Made by a program: the position numbers and the translations under genes. DNA of 64,000 nt from Hymenobacter montanus. GTDB lineage: Bacteria > Bacteroidota > Bacteroidia > Cytophagales > Hymenobacteraceae. Every line of letters begins with the position of its first letter. The first letter of the stretch is position 1. The notes below the pieces were generated by a model that was not told where the DNA came from, made no database searches, and saw only the letters and a program-made list of their open reading frames with translations. Positions 8,844 to 16,671 of this stretch are shown piece after piece. The stretch is from NCBI RefSeq assembly GCF_014699115.1, contig NZ_JACXAD010000014.1:62001-126000 (forward strand), read 5' to 3'.

Positions 8844-8847
8844 GGGG

Positions 8848-8855
8848 CAAAGGTA
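8848..8855 (-). promoter_or_regulatory. Promoter -7 box of the DEAD-box helicase
   Basis: TACCTTTG is a perfect TAnnTTTG. It is followed by CCCC and the GTG start codon. The position decides the start codon and predicts a leaderless transcript. Confidence 0.65.
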
Positions 8856-9159
8856 GTTTAGGCGCCGGTTGCGAGAGCATTGAAAAACTACAGATAATGC
8901 CAACACGGAATCATTTATACCTATCAGACTTGCTAGAAAAGTGCCTTAGAGCATTGAATGCTCATTTAATGATTAAAGGCACGTGTTTATGAATAATAAT
9001 TCCTGAGCAGAAAATGCTTAACTTATCAATACGTAGCCAGAAATTAGCCGGGTAACGTGCACCAAAAGTAGTCGTCTTCGAATGGGGCAACTCGCAAAGC
9101 TACAGGACGTTTATAATAGATGGCGACTGGTCACCAAGAGGTTAGATAAACAATAGGTC

Positions 9160-10050
9160 ATGAAAAAGCAAAAAGAGCTACTTAAGCAACTGTACGGATT
9201 CGAGTTTCCTGAAAGTTTTTTCAGTTTTTATGAATTTACTAAAAAGGTGCCCGAAGCTACATTTCAAGGGACTGCGGGTGTAATGTATATGTCCTTGGGT
9301 GAAGTATTTCAGGTTTTTAGTGAAATAAAAAATAAAAACTTTAACCCTGTAAAAATCTCCAGGTATTATAGCGATCCTCCTGAGTTTTTCACAATTTTAC
9401 GTGGCCATACTGATGGACGGCATTGGGGCTATTATATTGATGATTTCAATGACCTAAAAAACATTTGTGTAGTTTCTATTGAATATGAACTTAATACAGT
9501 TGGCAATACCATTTTTGAGGCTTTTAGAAGAGAGTTAGAGCTAATGTATGCTCATATTCTTGGAGATACGACAAATAATCCAACTTATATCGAAGAGAAT
9601 AAAAAAGATCTTGAGTTGTTGGATACACTCAGAGAGATACTAATAAGCTATGAAACAGCCGAGCGTCCTGAGAAAGGTTGGGACTATTATGATAAATATA
9701 GCGCGAAAAGAGAAATTACTGCCAATACCCGTGACAATATGGGAATTGTGGTGCCTCCCCATCTATACCGACCAATAAAGGGTAAAGACCACTTTCAAGT
9801 GTGGAACTATGTCCCAACAAAAAAAGATGTTGATGCTTTATATAAAAAAGCCATACAAGCTCTGCATGAAGGATATCCAGGTACTGCTCTAAAAGCTGGA
9901 AAAGATTTATGGATCTATCATGAATACTTTGACACAACCTATAAGCTATTGAATAGCGCCTACGAAGCACTAAATCGACCGCAGTTATGCGCTACATTAC
10001 AACTAATCAAAGAATACAGAGACTCTTGTTACAAAAGTAATAAAATATAG
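9160..10050 (+). CDS. Bacterial homologue of HPF1 (histone PARylation factor 1, DUF2228)
   Basis: The 296-residue product aligns by eye along most of its length with the eukaryotic PARP cofactor HPF1. Matching points are LYGFEFPESFFSFYEF (human HYKLSLPEDFYHFWKF), YYSDPPEFFTI at 69-79 (human YYDPPEFQTI), GIVVPPHLYRPI, and HEGYPGTALKAGKDLW at 236-251, which lines up without gaps on human DECDYGMGLELGMDLF. In that alignment Glu237 falls on human Glu284, the residue HPF1 inserts into the PARP1/2 active site. The gene is AT-rich and has no typical -7 box, so it is probably acquired. No ADP-ribosyltransferase gene is visible nearby. It could help a distant transferase, or be an immunity or regulatory protein; function is unknown. 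Confidence 0.75.
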   Translation: MKKQKELLKQLYGFEFPESFFSFYEFTKKVPEATFQGTAGVMYMSLGEVFQVFSEIKNKNFNPVKISRYYSDPPEFFTILRGHTDGRHWGYYIDDFNDLKNICVVSIEYELNTVGNTIFEAFRRELELMYAHILGDTTNNPTYIEENKKDLELLDTLREILISYETAERPEKGWDYYDKYSAKREITANTRDNMGIVVPPHLYRPIKGKDHFQVWNYVPTKKDVDALYKKAIQALHEGYPGTALKAGKDLWIYHEYFDTTYKLLNSAYEALNRPQLCATLQLIKEYRDSCYKSNKI

Positions 10051-10490
10051 AAAAATAATTTATACCATAAGTCACTATTGTAGCAGATAACAGGATATTC
10101 GCACTAGTCGTTTTTGTGCTTTGCAGACCGTTCTGTGGTGACAGAATTCAGCTTGCTCTACCTAAGATTTGTGCATCGAACCTAAAGAAATAACGTCGAA
10201 CTGGCCTATTAAATTGCCCGCTACAGCCACGCTTTGCGCCGGAATCAGCTATAACGCCGTGATGACCCCCATCAAAATTATTACGCCCGGCTACCCCATT
10301 TCCCAGTGCAGCTACGATATATGAATATTGTAGCTGCCCGCAATAGCTGTTAGCGGCTCGTTGACGTTGCAACTCGTCGGCTCCCAGAAAATATTCGGGT
10401 AGGTCTTCGGCGCGTTCCGTATTCCGTATACGGCCTTCCATGAAAAGAAAAACAACCACGCACCGGGCACCAACAACCAGGCACCAATAA
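10051..10490. other. 440-bp gap with no intact gene
   Basis: A plus-strand frame at about 10170-10323 reads as protein-like for roughly 50 codons (ATATLCAGISYNAVMTPIKI, ending SQCSYDI) but has no start and is bounded by stops, so it may be a leftover gene tail. Near 10456-10495 there is a short tandem repeat built on GGCACCAACAACCA / GGCACCAATAAC, just beyond the stop of the YihY gene. No clear terminator hairpin was found. Confidence 0.35.
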
Positions 10491-11429
10491 CTAAACATCC
10501 TCCACATTTACCAGCCGGTAGCGCACGGCCGATTTTTTGGGTCGAATATCCAGCCCAATGCGGTGCGCGTAGACCTTGGTGAAGGCCGCGCCGAAGTAGA
10601 AGATCATGGCGCAGTAAAACACGAAGAGCAGCATCAGCACCAGGCTCGACACCGGCCCGTACACCGGGCCCAGGTTCTGCGCCACCAGCAGCCGGCCCAG
10701 CACCACTTCGCCCAGGCTGATGAGCAGCGCCGTAAGCGCCGCTCCGCGCGTGACGGCCCGCCAGGGCACCCGGGCCAGGCTGAGCGTGCGGAACGTGACT
10801 CCAAACCAGGCCGCCAGGATCAGCCAGGCCACCCCGGCATTCAGCGTACGGGCCAGGTAGTAAGCCAGAGTCGCATCGAAGTCGTGGATGCTTTCGGCAA
10901 CTAAGCCCAGGGCGGCATCGGCACCGAAGGCCAGCAGCGAGAGCCCGGCCGTGGCCAGGAGAATACCCGCCGAGCGCAACCGCTCCTGCACGATCTGCGA
11001 GAACTTGCCGGTGCCGCGCCTCGGCCGAATCTGCCACAGCTGGTTTAGTGAGTGCTGAATAACGGTGAACAGCGTGGTAGCCACAAACACCAAAAAGGCG
11101 AAGCCTACCCACGTCACGAGCCGGCTGCGGCGCGGGTCGGCCACGTTCATCACAATCTGCGACACCAAGCCCGCGGCCGGGGCCCCCACCAGGTTGCTGA
11201 TTTTACCCAGGAGCAGCATCCGCACCGTCGATGTGGAGTAGAGCGAGCCGAGCAGCTCGATGAGGATGATGAGAATGGGAGGCAGTGCAAACGACGTGAA
11301 AAATGCCGTGGCCGCGCCCAGCCGCAACGGGTCGTTGGCCCCCAGCTCGCGGCCGGCGCGGCGCAGCAGAATGGGCAGTTCGCGCCACCAGGGGCCGGGT
11401 AGCTCAGCGGGTGGGGTTACTTTTGTCAT
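10491..11429 (-). CDS. YihY/BrkB-family inner-membrane protein
   Basis: This 312-residue polytopic membrane protein has about six hydrophobic segments: residues ~35-60, ~100-125, ~150-175, ~195-215, ~230-250 and ~260-285. The pattern and phrases such as AATAFFTSFALPPILIIL, WVGFAFLVFVATTLFTVIQ and GPVSSLVLMLLFVFYCAMI are characteristic of the YihY/virulence factor BrkB family. The biochemical role is not established; the old RNase BN label for this family is wrong. It is divergent from the DUF2062 gene, whose -7 box lies inside the first codons of this gene on the opposite strand, so the two promoters overlap. Confidence 0.85.
   Translation of the reverse strand: MTKVTPPAELPGPWWRELPILLRRAGRELGANDPLRLGAATAFFTSFALPPILIILIELLGSLYSTSTVRMLLLGKISNLVGAPAAGLVSQIVMNVADPRRSRLVTWVGFAFLVFVATTLFTVIQHSLNQLWQIRPRRGTGKFSQIVQERLRSAGILLATAGLSLLAFGADAALGLVAESIHDFDATLAYYLARTLNAGVAWLILAAWFGVTFRTLSLARVPWRAVTRGAALTALLISLGEVVLGRLLVAQNLGPVYGPVSSLVLMLLFVFYCAMIFYFGAAFTKVYAHRIGLDIRPKKSAVRYRLVNVEDV
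11418..11425 (+). promoter_or_regulatory. -7 box for the first DUF2062 gene
   Basis: TACTTTTG on the plus strand is a perfect TAnnTTTG. It sits within the first codons of the divergent yihY gene and would give a leader of about 90 bases before ATG 11522. Confidence 0.5.
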
Positions 11430-11521
11430 CAGCAGAAAAAGCTGGGGCGGCCATCATAAGCATAGTGCTTTACCTTGGTCGGGCCCGGCGAAGATACGGG
11501 GCCCTGCCTCCGGCCTCCCTT

Positions 11522-12052
11522 ATGTCCACGCCACTTCCGCCACCAATTCCCGAAACTACCTCAGCCCCCCCGGCTCCGCCGGCCAACTGGCTGCGCCGCC
11601 GCGTGTTGGGCCCGCTGCTAAGCTTATTGCGCCAGGGCCTGTCGCCTTCTCAGTTGGCCCTGACGGTAGCCCTGGGAGTGGCCATTGGGTCGATTCCGTT
11701 GCTGGGCGCTATCACTACCGTGGCCACGTTGGTCGCCCTGCGCCTGCGCCTCAACGTAGCGGCCCTGCAGCTAATCAGCCACCTGATGACGCCCTTACAA
11801 CTGCTGCTGCTCATTCCCTTGCTCCGCTACGGGGCCCGCCTGATGGGTAATACCCAGAAAAACGAGCTGACCATCGCCCACATTCGTCATCTCTTTTCCA
11901 GCGACTGGCGGGGGGCGCTGCGCCTCCTGTGGCAGGCCGAGGTCGGCGCCATGGCTCTCTGGCTGCTGGGCGCCATTCCGGTGGTGCTCGTGCTGTATTT
12001 CGGCCTACGGCCAGTGTTTAAACGTTTTGTCAAAGAGCGGCAAGTGGCTTAG
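11522..12052 (+). CDS. DUF2062 membrane protein, copy 1
   Basis: This 176-residue protein begins with a Pro-rich cytoplasmic segment (MSTPLPPPIPETTSAPPAPP) and an amphipathic RRRVLGPLLSLL stretch. The DUF2062 core follows: LALTVALGVAIGSIPLLG, then LRLNVAALQLISHLMTPLQL and a C-terminal membrane segment (ALWLLGAIPVVLVLYF). The family is of unknown function and sometimes accompanies cell-envelope or glycosyltransferase genes. The frame is open far upstream, but ATG 11522 begins the recognisable protein. A paralogue follows at 12395-12946 and a deleted third copy at 15630-15771. Confidence 0.82.
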   Translation: MSTPLPPPIPETTSAPPAPPANWLRRRVLGPLLSLLRQGLSPSQLALTVALGVAIGSIPLLGAITTVATLVALRLRLNVAALQLISHLMTPLQLLLLIPLLRYGARLMGNTQKNELTIAHIRHLFSSDWRGALRLLWQAEVGAMALWLLGAIPVVLVLYFGLRPVFKRFVKERQVA

Positions 12053-12394
12053 ACCCTATCCGGGAAAATGTCTGTCCCAGATCTGTCCTAGAGGAAAAGA
12101 ACGTCCTGCTCTATCTGGTGTCCGCTTGTCGCAGCCTCTCTCCCACGAGAGTAGATCCAATCGAATGAAGTACAGCCGCGGTATAGAGGCTGCGACTTCA
12201 CGGACGACAGAGGAGCCGGACGGGCTGCTTATTTTCCCGATAGGCTCTTAATCAGACCAGCCGCTACCCAAAAAAAACAAAGAACTAACGTACCCATAAT
12301 GCTTTATGGGCACCATTTCGTGATTTAAGCGTAAATAGAGGAGCCCTCGTAATGCTACGGGGCGAAGTGCGGCCCGAAAAGGGCCCTTCAGCTT
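12053..12394. other. Gap between the two DUF2062 genes
   Basis: No gene is seen. There is an exact 12-bp inverted repeat, GTCGCAGCCTCT at 12128-12139 with its complement at 12185-12196, enclosing 45 bases. The spacing is too long for a simple terminator. The stretch just before 12395 has no TAnnTTTG match. Confidence 0.4.
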
Positions 12395-12946
12395 ATGCGC
12401 ATGTGCCCTCCCGAGATACCGCCATCATCCATAGCCGAGCTGCCTAAACCCCCTGGGTCCTGGGTGTACCGGCGGGTGCTCGCACCCATGCTGGCCCTGC
12501 TCAAGGCCGGCCTGTCGCCCGAAAAGCTGGCCCTGACCGTGAGCCTGGGGGTAGCGTTTGGGCTGGTGCCCACCTTTGGCATTACCAGTGTGGTGAGCAC
12601 CGCGACGGCTTTGCGCCTGCAGCTCAACCTGGCGGCCATGCAGCTGGTGGCCCACCTCATGAGTGCCTTTCAGCTGGTGTTGCTGGTGCCGTTGTTGCGG
12701 GCCGGGGCCATCGTGCTGGGCCACGGCCACGAGGTGGCCAACCTCACGCTCACTAGCCTGCGGCGCCTCATTGCCCACGACGGCTGGGGGGCGGCGGGCC
12801 ACTTACTCTGGCGGGCCCAGCTGGGCGCGCTCCTGCTTTGGGCCCTGGCGGCGGGGCCGCTGGTTGCCGTACTGTACTACCTGTTCCGGAGAGTATTCCG
12901 GCGGGTAGTGGCCCGCCAGGTCGCCAGCGGAATGGTGCGTGGCTGA
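12395..12946 (+). CDS. DUF2062 membrane protein, copy 2
   Basis: This 183-residue paralogue of the upstream gene keeps the same plan: Pro-rich start, then YRRVLAPMLALLKAGLSPEK, the DUF2062 core (LALTVSLGVAFGLVPTFG, LRLQLNLAAMQLVAHLMSAF) and a last membrane segment (LLLWALAAGPLVAVLYYL) with a basic tail. The true start could be the third codon, also ATG (12401). Its first ~90 and last ~40 nucleotides, with flanks, recur at 15630-15785, marking a deleted duplicate. Function unknown. Confidence 0.82.
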   Translation: MRMCPPEIPPSSIAELPKPPGSWVYRRVLAPMLALLKAGLSPEKLALTVSLGVAFGLVPTFGITSVVSTATALRLQLNLAAMQLVAHLMSAFQLVLLVPLLRAGAIVLGHGHEVANLTLTSLRRLIAHDGWGAAGHLLWRAQLGALLLWALAAGPLVAVLYYLFRRVFRRVVARQVASGMVRG

Positions 12947-13283
12947 TGCCTCGCCGGGCTGTTTAGCAACTCATTGGCCCATGGCCTAGCTATAGTGGCA
13001 GAGTCCGCCGTGAACTGATGCTTCAGCCTCGACGGCACCTCCCAACCCTGCCACCTACCGAGCACTACACTGTTCTCGGAGTAGCGCTCAGCAGGCGGCA
13101 GGATAAGGCTTTACGGCGAGGCATCCCGTTACAACAGCGTAGCTGGGGAGCGGCCTGCCATAGCCAACGTATTTAAAGCGTCAATTACTAGTGGGGCGAC
13201 TCTGACTGCATCCACTAGTAATTGATGCTTGGCCCGCTTAGAAGATGGTACTACGGCAGTAGAAACCGCATTCTCCTAGTGGC
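12947..13283. other. Gap with a long hairpin beside the serine hydrolase stop
   Basis: No gene is seen. An inverted repeat is formed by GCGTCAATTACTAGTGGG at 13178-13195 and TCCACTAGTAATTGATGC at 13211-13228. All 18 positions pair if G-U wobbles are allowed, around a 15-base loop. It lies 55 bases past the serine hydrolase stop on the minus strand but lacks a T-run, so it may be a repeat or an RNA processing hairpin rather than a classic terminator. Confidence 0.45.
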
Positions 13284-14528
13284 TTATTGAAAGGCAAGCC
13301 GTTGCACGTCGGCTTGCAGCTCCCTTTGAAAGAGCCTCGCCGCTGGGCCCGGCAAGAAGGTGCCGATGTTGGTGAAGGCCACGTAGGTTACCCCAGAATC
13401 GGGAAAGTAAAACATTTGGGCGCCCGCGCCGAGGCCATCGCCGTCGTGGCCGAAGGCGATGCCGTAGGGCGTATCGAATTTGTATAAGCCCAGGCCATAC
13501 TGCACGTTAGGGGTAGTGGAGTAGGTGTTGACCCACTGAGTCATTTGCCGTAAGGATTCAGGCTTGACCAACTGACCTTTGCCCAGCGCTTCCACAAACC
13601 GCGCTAAATCATAGGCCGACGAAATCAGGCCGTCATCGCCGATGAAGCTGCGCACACTGCGAGTTTGGAAGTTAGACACGTTAATCAGGCTGCCGTCTCT
13701 CGGGTCGTTGGCGTAGCTGGCCACCAGGCCGCGCGGCGTGGGGTAGCCCGGCTCGTTTTTATAATAGATGTCGCGCAGGCCCAACGGCCGGAAAATGCGC
13801 TCAGTGAACATATCGGCATGGTTGCGGCCCGTGACTTGGTCGATAATCAGCGCCGCCAGCTCATAATTGGTATCGGAGTACTTATACGCGGTGCCCGGCT
13901 CAAAATACGCCGGTTTGCCAGCCGCGTAACTCAGGTATTCCTCGGTAGTATAAGTGCGGTTGGGGTTGTTCAAGTTGGCTAAGGCATCGGCTTGAAAGCC
14001 CTCATCATCTAGGTAGTTATAGATGCCCGACGTATGCTGTAGCAGTTGCCGCAGGGTCACTCTATCGGCGTTGGTAATCGCGCTGATTATACGCTGGGGC
14101 AAGTACTCGCTGATCCTGGCGTCAAGCCGGACTTTGCCTTCCTCCACGAGCATCATCATGGCCGTGGCCGTGAAGCTTTTGGCGATGCTCTGGGGGTAGT
14201 TGAGGCTGCACCGGGTCATGGCCTCGCCGGTTTCCCGGTTGGCCTTGCCGGCCGCGCCTATCCAGAGGCCATCTCTGGGGGTCTTTACCAGCAACACTAC
14301 GCCTGGCAGGCCCTTCTGCACGTATGAGTCGAGCAAGGCCTGGTACTGCGCGGCTTTCGGGTGCCCTTCTTGGTTCGCGGGAGCATGGCAGTAGTCTTCC
14401 GGGGCCGGGTCTACCGGCCGGTCATGGTCACGACACGCGTTCAGGGCCAAGCTGGCGAGTACAGGCAGAGCAAAACGCCAGATTCGGGCGGAGATTTTTA
14501 GCCGATTTAGGGGTTGCAGGGGGAGCAT
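13284..14528 (-). CDS. Serine hydrolase lipoprotein, beta-lactamase/D-Ala carboxypeptidase fold
   Basis: This is a 414-residue lipoprotein of the serine beta-lactamase (class C-like) superfamily. The signal ends in the lipobox LASLALNAC. The active-site motif SxxK is PQSIAKSF, the Tyr motif is YKYSDTNY (Y-x-N type), and HDGDG near the C-terminus corresponds to the third motif. Relatives are esterases, D-aminopeptidases or DD-carboxypeptidases; the substrate cannot be told from sequence. I chose ATG 14528 because only it starts a lipoprotein signal. The 51 bases in the longer frame contain a direct repeat (14546-14584) that looks like a LytTR operator, and the LytTR gene lies immediately upstream on the same strand. 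Confidence 0.85.
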   Translation of the reverse strand: MLPLQPLNRLKISARIWRFALPVLASLALNACRDHDRPVDPAPEDYCHAPANQEGHPKAAQYQALLDSYVQKGLPGVVLLVKTPRDGLWIGAAGKANRETGEAMTRCSLNYPQSIAKSFTATAMMMLVEEGKVRLDARISEYLPQRIISAITNADRVTLRQLLQHTSGIYNYLDDEGFQADALANLNNPNRTYTTEEYLSYAAGKPAYFEPGTAYKYSDTNYELAALIIDQVTGRNHADMFTERIFRPLGLRDIYYKNEPGYPTPRGLVASYANDPRDGSLINVSNFQTRSVRSFIGDDGLISSAYDLARFVEALGKGQLVKPESLRQMTQWVNTYSTTPNVQYGLGLYKFDTPYGIAFGHDGDGLGAGAQMFYFPDSGVTYVAFTNIGTFLPGPAARLFQRELQADVQRLAFQ

Positions 14529-14545
14529 GAGTTTATGGGGTTTGG

Positions 14546-14584
14546 TGAAGTGTACACGACAATCTGATGAAGTGCACACGACAA
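14546..14584 (-). promoter_or_regulatory. Candidate LytTR operator: 17-bp direct repeat, 22-bp period
   Basis: The minus strand carries TTGTCGTGTGCACTTCA and TTGTCGTGTACACTTCA, identical except for one base, separated by five bases so that the repeat period is 22 bp (two helical turns). LytTR regulators bind two direct repeats spaced about two turns apart. The site lies directly between the LytTR gene and the serine hydrolase start, 17 bases before the latter. Confidence 0.6.
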
Positions 14585-14641
14585 ACGTACTCCCTGCTAT
14601 GTGGCCCCGTTGGCCTAAAAAGGGCTTTTGTTCGTGAACTG

Positions 14642-15550
14642 CTATAAATCGGGCGGCGAAATGTCGGTGCCGGGAAACGAAGCTTTGAGCCAGCGCCGGA
14701 AGGCGGCGGCTTTCAGGCGACTGATGACGACATCCTGGCTCGGCAGCTGGGGCAAGTCGAGCAGCTCCACGCGCAGCTTGCCGTTGTCTTCTGAACGGAT
14801 GCTCTTGATCACGGCCCGGGTGACAAGTACCTGGCGGTTGGCCCGGAAGAAGTGCGCCGGGTCCAACTGCGCTTCTAGCTTGTCGAGCGAAGCATCTAGT
14901 ACGTGCCGCTTGTAAGTGGTGGTTAGGGCCAGCACCGCCTGCTGCTCGATGTAGAAGAGTAGCACCTGCTGGGGGGCCAGCAGCAGTTCCTGCTTGCCCA
15001 TCCGCACCAGCAAGTGCGAAGCGCCAGCGTCAGCTCCTTTCCCCGTTGGCGGCTCCGCGACGGGAGGCATTTCCATTTTCTCCAACTGCCGAATTCGGTG
15101 CAGCTCGTACAGGTACAGGATGGTGTAGAGGCTGTTTACGCAGCCCACCCAAATTAAAATCACCAAGCTATCGGATAGGTCGAGGCTGTAGACAAAGGAA
15201 CGGGCATCGGTAAAAGTCTGAAGCCTGAGCAGTACGTTCACGACCTGGGTCAGCACCCCAAATATCCCCAGTGCCACGGCACTGGTGAGCAGCAGTTGCA
15301 GGCCTAATCTTCGGAGCGGTTTCTCTACCCAGGGCCACCGCGTGTCCAGCCGCAGAATAATGCGTCGGCATGCTTCAAAAACAACATAGCCTTGGATCGT
15401 ATCGGCTACTAGGCTCGTAATATGGATGAAATCAAGCTTATAATTGCCATATAAAATATAAAAATCAGTAAGCACCATGAAAGGAACGGCCAGCCGCCGG
15501 AGCCAGGTATCGGGATATGATATTGGTTGAGGTTGATCAGCAGGATTCAT
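14642..15550 (-). CDS. Membrane-anchored LytTR transcription regulator
   Basis: This is a 302-residue protein. The N-terminal ~150 residues hold about four membrane segments (e.g. LAVPFMVLTDFYILY, LLLTSAVALGIFGVLTQV, LSDSLVILIWVGCVNSLYTI). A short linker rich in acidic and Pro residues follows, and then a LytTR DNA-binding domain at ~185-295 (LLAPQQVLLFYIEQQAVLAL, LDPAHFFRANRQVLV, AVIKSIRSEDNGKLRVEL). No receiver domain is present, so it is a one-component membrane sensor-regulator of a type common in Bacteroidota. The adjacent downstream serine hydrolase carries a matching direct repeat in its leader and is the best candidate target. Confidence 0.85.
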   Translation of the reverse strand: MNPADQPQPISYPDTWLRRLAVPFMVLTDFYILYGNYKLDFIHITSLVADTIQGYVVFEACRRIILRLDTRWPWVEKPLRRLGLQLLLTSAVALGIFGVLTQVVNVLLRLQTFTDARSFVYSLDLSDSLVILIWVGCVNSLYTILYLYELHRIRQLEKMEMPPVAEPPTGKGADAGASHLLVRMGKQELLLAPQQVLLFYIEQQAVLALTTTYKRHVLDASLDKLEAQLDPAHFFRANRQVLVTRAVIKSIRSEDNGKLRVELLDLPQLPSQDVVISRLKAAAFRRWLKASFPGTDISPPDL

Positions 15551-15629
15551 TCAGCATACACATAGGTGAAGAGCAACGCACAAGGTGGGAAGTCAAACGA
15601 AGATATCCAGCGCATCGGCAGCAAGCCGT

Positions 15630-15771
15630 AGGCTTATACGCACGTACCCTCCGGAGATATTGCTCTTGTCCGCGGCTGAGCCGCCCCCTCACTTCCGAGG
15701 ATACCGATAGGTGCCTGGCAGCCCTGCTGGTACTGGCCCGCCGGGCCGCCAGCGGAATGGTGCGTGGCTGA
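15630..15771 (+). pseudogene. Internally deleted DUF2062 remnant
   Basis: This stretch begins GCTTATACGCACGTACCCTC, matching GCTTATGCGCATGTGCCCTC at 12391, and continues through a counterpart of the YRRVLAPMLAL codons (ATACCGATAGGTGCCTGGCA). It then jumps straight to CGCCAGCGGAATGGTGCGTG, identical to the last codons of copy 2. About 430 bp of the middle, including all membrane segments, is missing. The homology runs on past the stop (GGCTGATGCCTCGCC) to about 15787. It is a third DUF2062 copy that suffered an internal deletion. Confidence 0.75.
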
Positions 15772-15814
15772 TGCCTCGCCAGGCTGCCCGCCCATCGGCG
15801 GCCGGCAAAACTGC

Positions 15815-16342
15815 TTAAAATGCCAGCAGCGCTTCGGCCTGCTCCCGCAGCAGCTGCCGGGACAAGTCGTGGTTCAGGCTGTCATCCTCGTTGAGGTCCT
15901 TGTTGATGAACGGCAGGCGGACGCGCTGCGGCAGCACCGCCGAGCCCAGGTACATCAGGATGTCGGTGAGGTGAGCCATGGCCAGCAGGCCCCCCTGGCC
16001 GCCGTTGCTCAAGCCGATAAGGGCGACTTTTTTCCCCTGGAAAGCGCTGGGGTAGGGTAGGCCATCAATAAAAGCCTTGAGTACCCCCGGAAAGGAACCG
16101 TTGTACTCGGGCGTGACAATGACCAATTTGTTGCCGGCACTGAGTAGGTCGGCCAGCCGGTTAAACAGGGGGTTGGTGCCCGCGTTGTCGTACAGGGCCG
16201 ACGCGATAAAGTCTACGGGCAGGTCTGCTAGGTCCAGGAGTTGGCTCTCGGCCCCTAAGTCAGTGAGCAGGCCGCGGTAGTAGGTCGCAATGCGGCGGGC
16301 GCGGGAGTTGGGTCGGTTCGTGCCGACGAGTAGGGTTATCAA
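15815..16342 (-). CDS. NAD(P)H-dependent FMN reductase-like flavoprotein
   Basis: This 175-residue flavodoxin-like protein has the FMN phosphate loop at the N-terminus (GTNRPNSRARRI), EYNGSFPGVLKAFIDGL at ~80-97 and GLSNGGQGGLLAMAHL at ~110-125. These are the signatures of the NADPH-dependent FMN reductase family (azoreductase/chromate-reductase relatives). The only plausible start is TTG 16342, preceded at seven bases by a perfect TATTTTTG box; no ATG fits the fold. The product is cytoplasmic. The precise electron acceptor is unknown. Confidence 0.85.
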   Translation of the reverse strand: MITLLVGTNRPNSRARRIATYYRGLLTDLGAESQLLDLADLPVDFIASALYDNAGTNPLFNRLADLLSAGNKLVIVTPEYNGSFPGVLKAFIDGLPYPSAFQGKKVALIGLSNGGQGGLLAMAHLTDILMYLGSAVLPQRVRLPFINKDLNEDDSLNHDLSRQLLREQAEALLAF

Positions 16343-16349
16343 AACGAAG

Positions 16350-16357
16350 CAAAAATA
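16350..16357 (-). promoter_or_regulatory. -7 box of the FMN reductase gene
   Basis: TATTTTTG matches TAnnTTTG perfectly and lies seven bases before the TTG start, supporting that unusual start codon and an almost leaderless mRNA. Confidence 0.55.
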
Positions 16358-16467
16358 ACGACGAGGTACGGTACTGTCGGTGCTCTAACCTACTACCCCG
16401 GTCATTGGTTGCGGGCGCCGCGCCGAGGCCGCTTCCTGTTCCTTATAGTAGTTTTCGCATCGGAGAA

Positions 16468-16539
16468 AGGAATTAAAAATTAAAAATGAAGAATTAAAAA
16501 TCAGCTGGTTCATTTTTTAATTCTTCATTTTTAATTCCT
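16468..16539. repeat. AT-rich imperfect palindrome
   Basis: Left arm 16468-16500 and right arm 16513-16539 share the unit AGGAATTAAAAATGAAGAAT (right arm in complement). The left arm holds an extra TTAAAAA duplication. It lies between the FMN reductase promoter and the 3' end of the MFS gene. It could end transcription from the MFS gene, or be an interspersed repeat. The rest of 16358-16671 shows no gene. Confidence 0.6.
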
Positions 16540-16671
16540 AAAAAACGATACCCTTACCGGAGAACCGCTCTAAAATTAACTTAGCACGAATCTCCGCCGC
16601 CCACCATGCGTCAGTCAGCCCTCCTGACGCGCCCTATTGTCTGGCCCGTGGCCTTGCCCTGACCATCGGCT

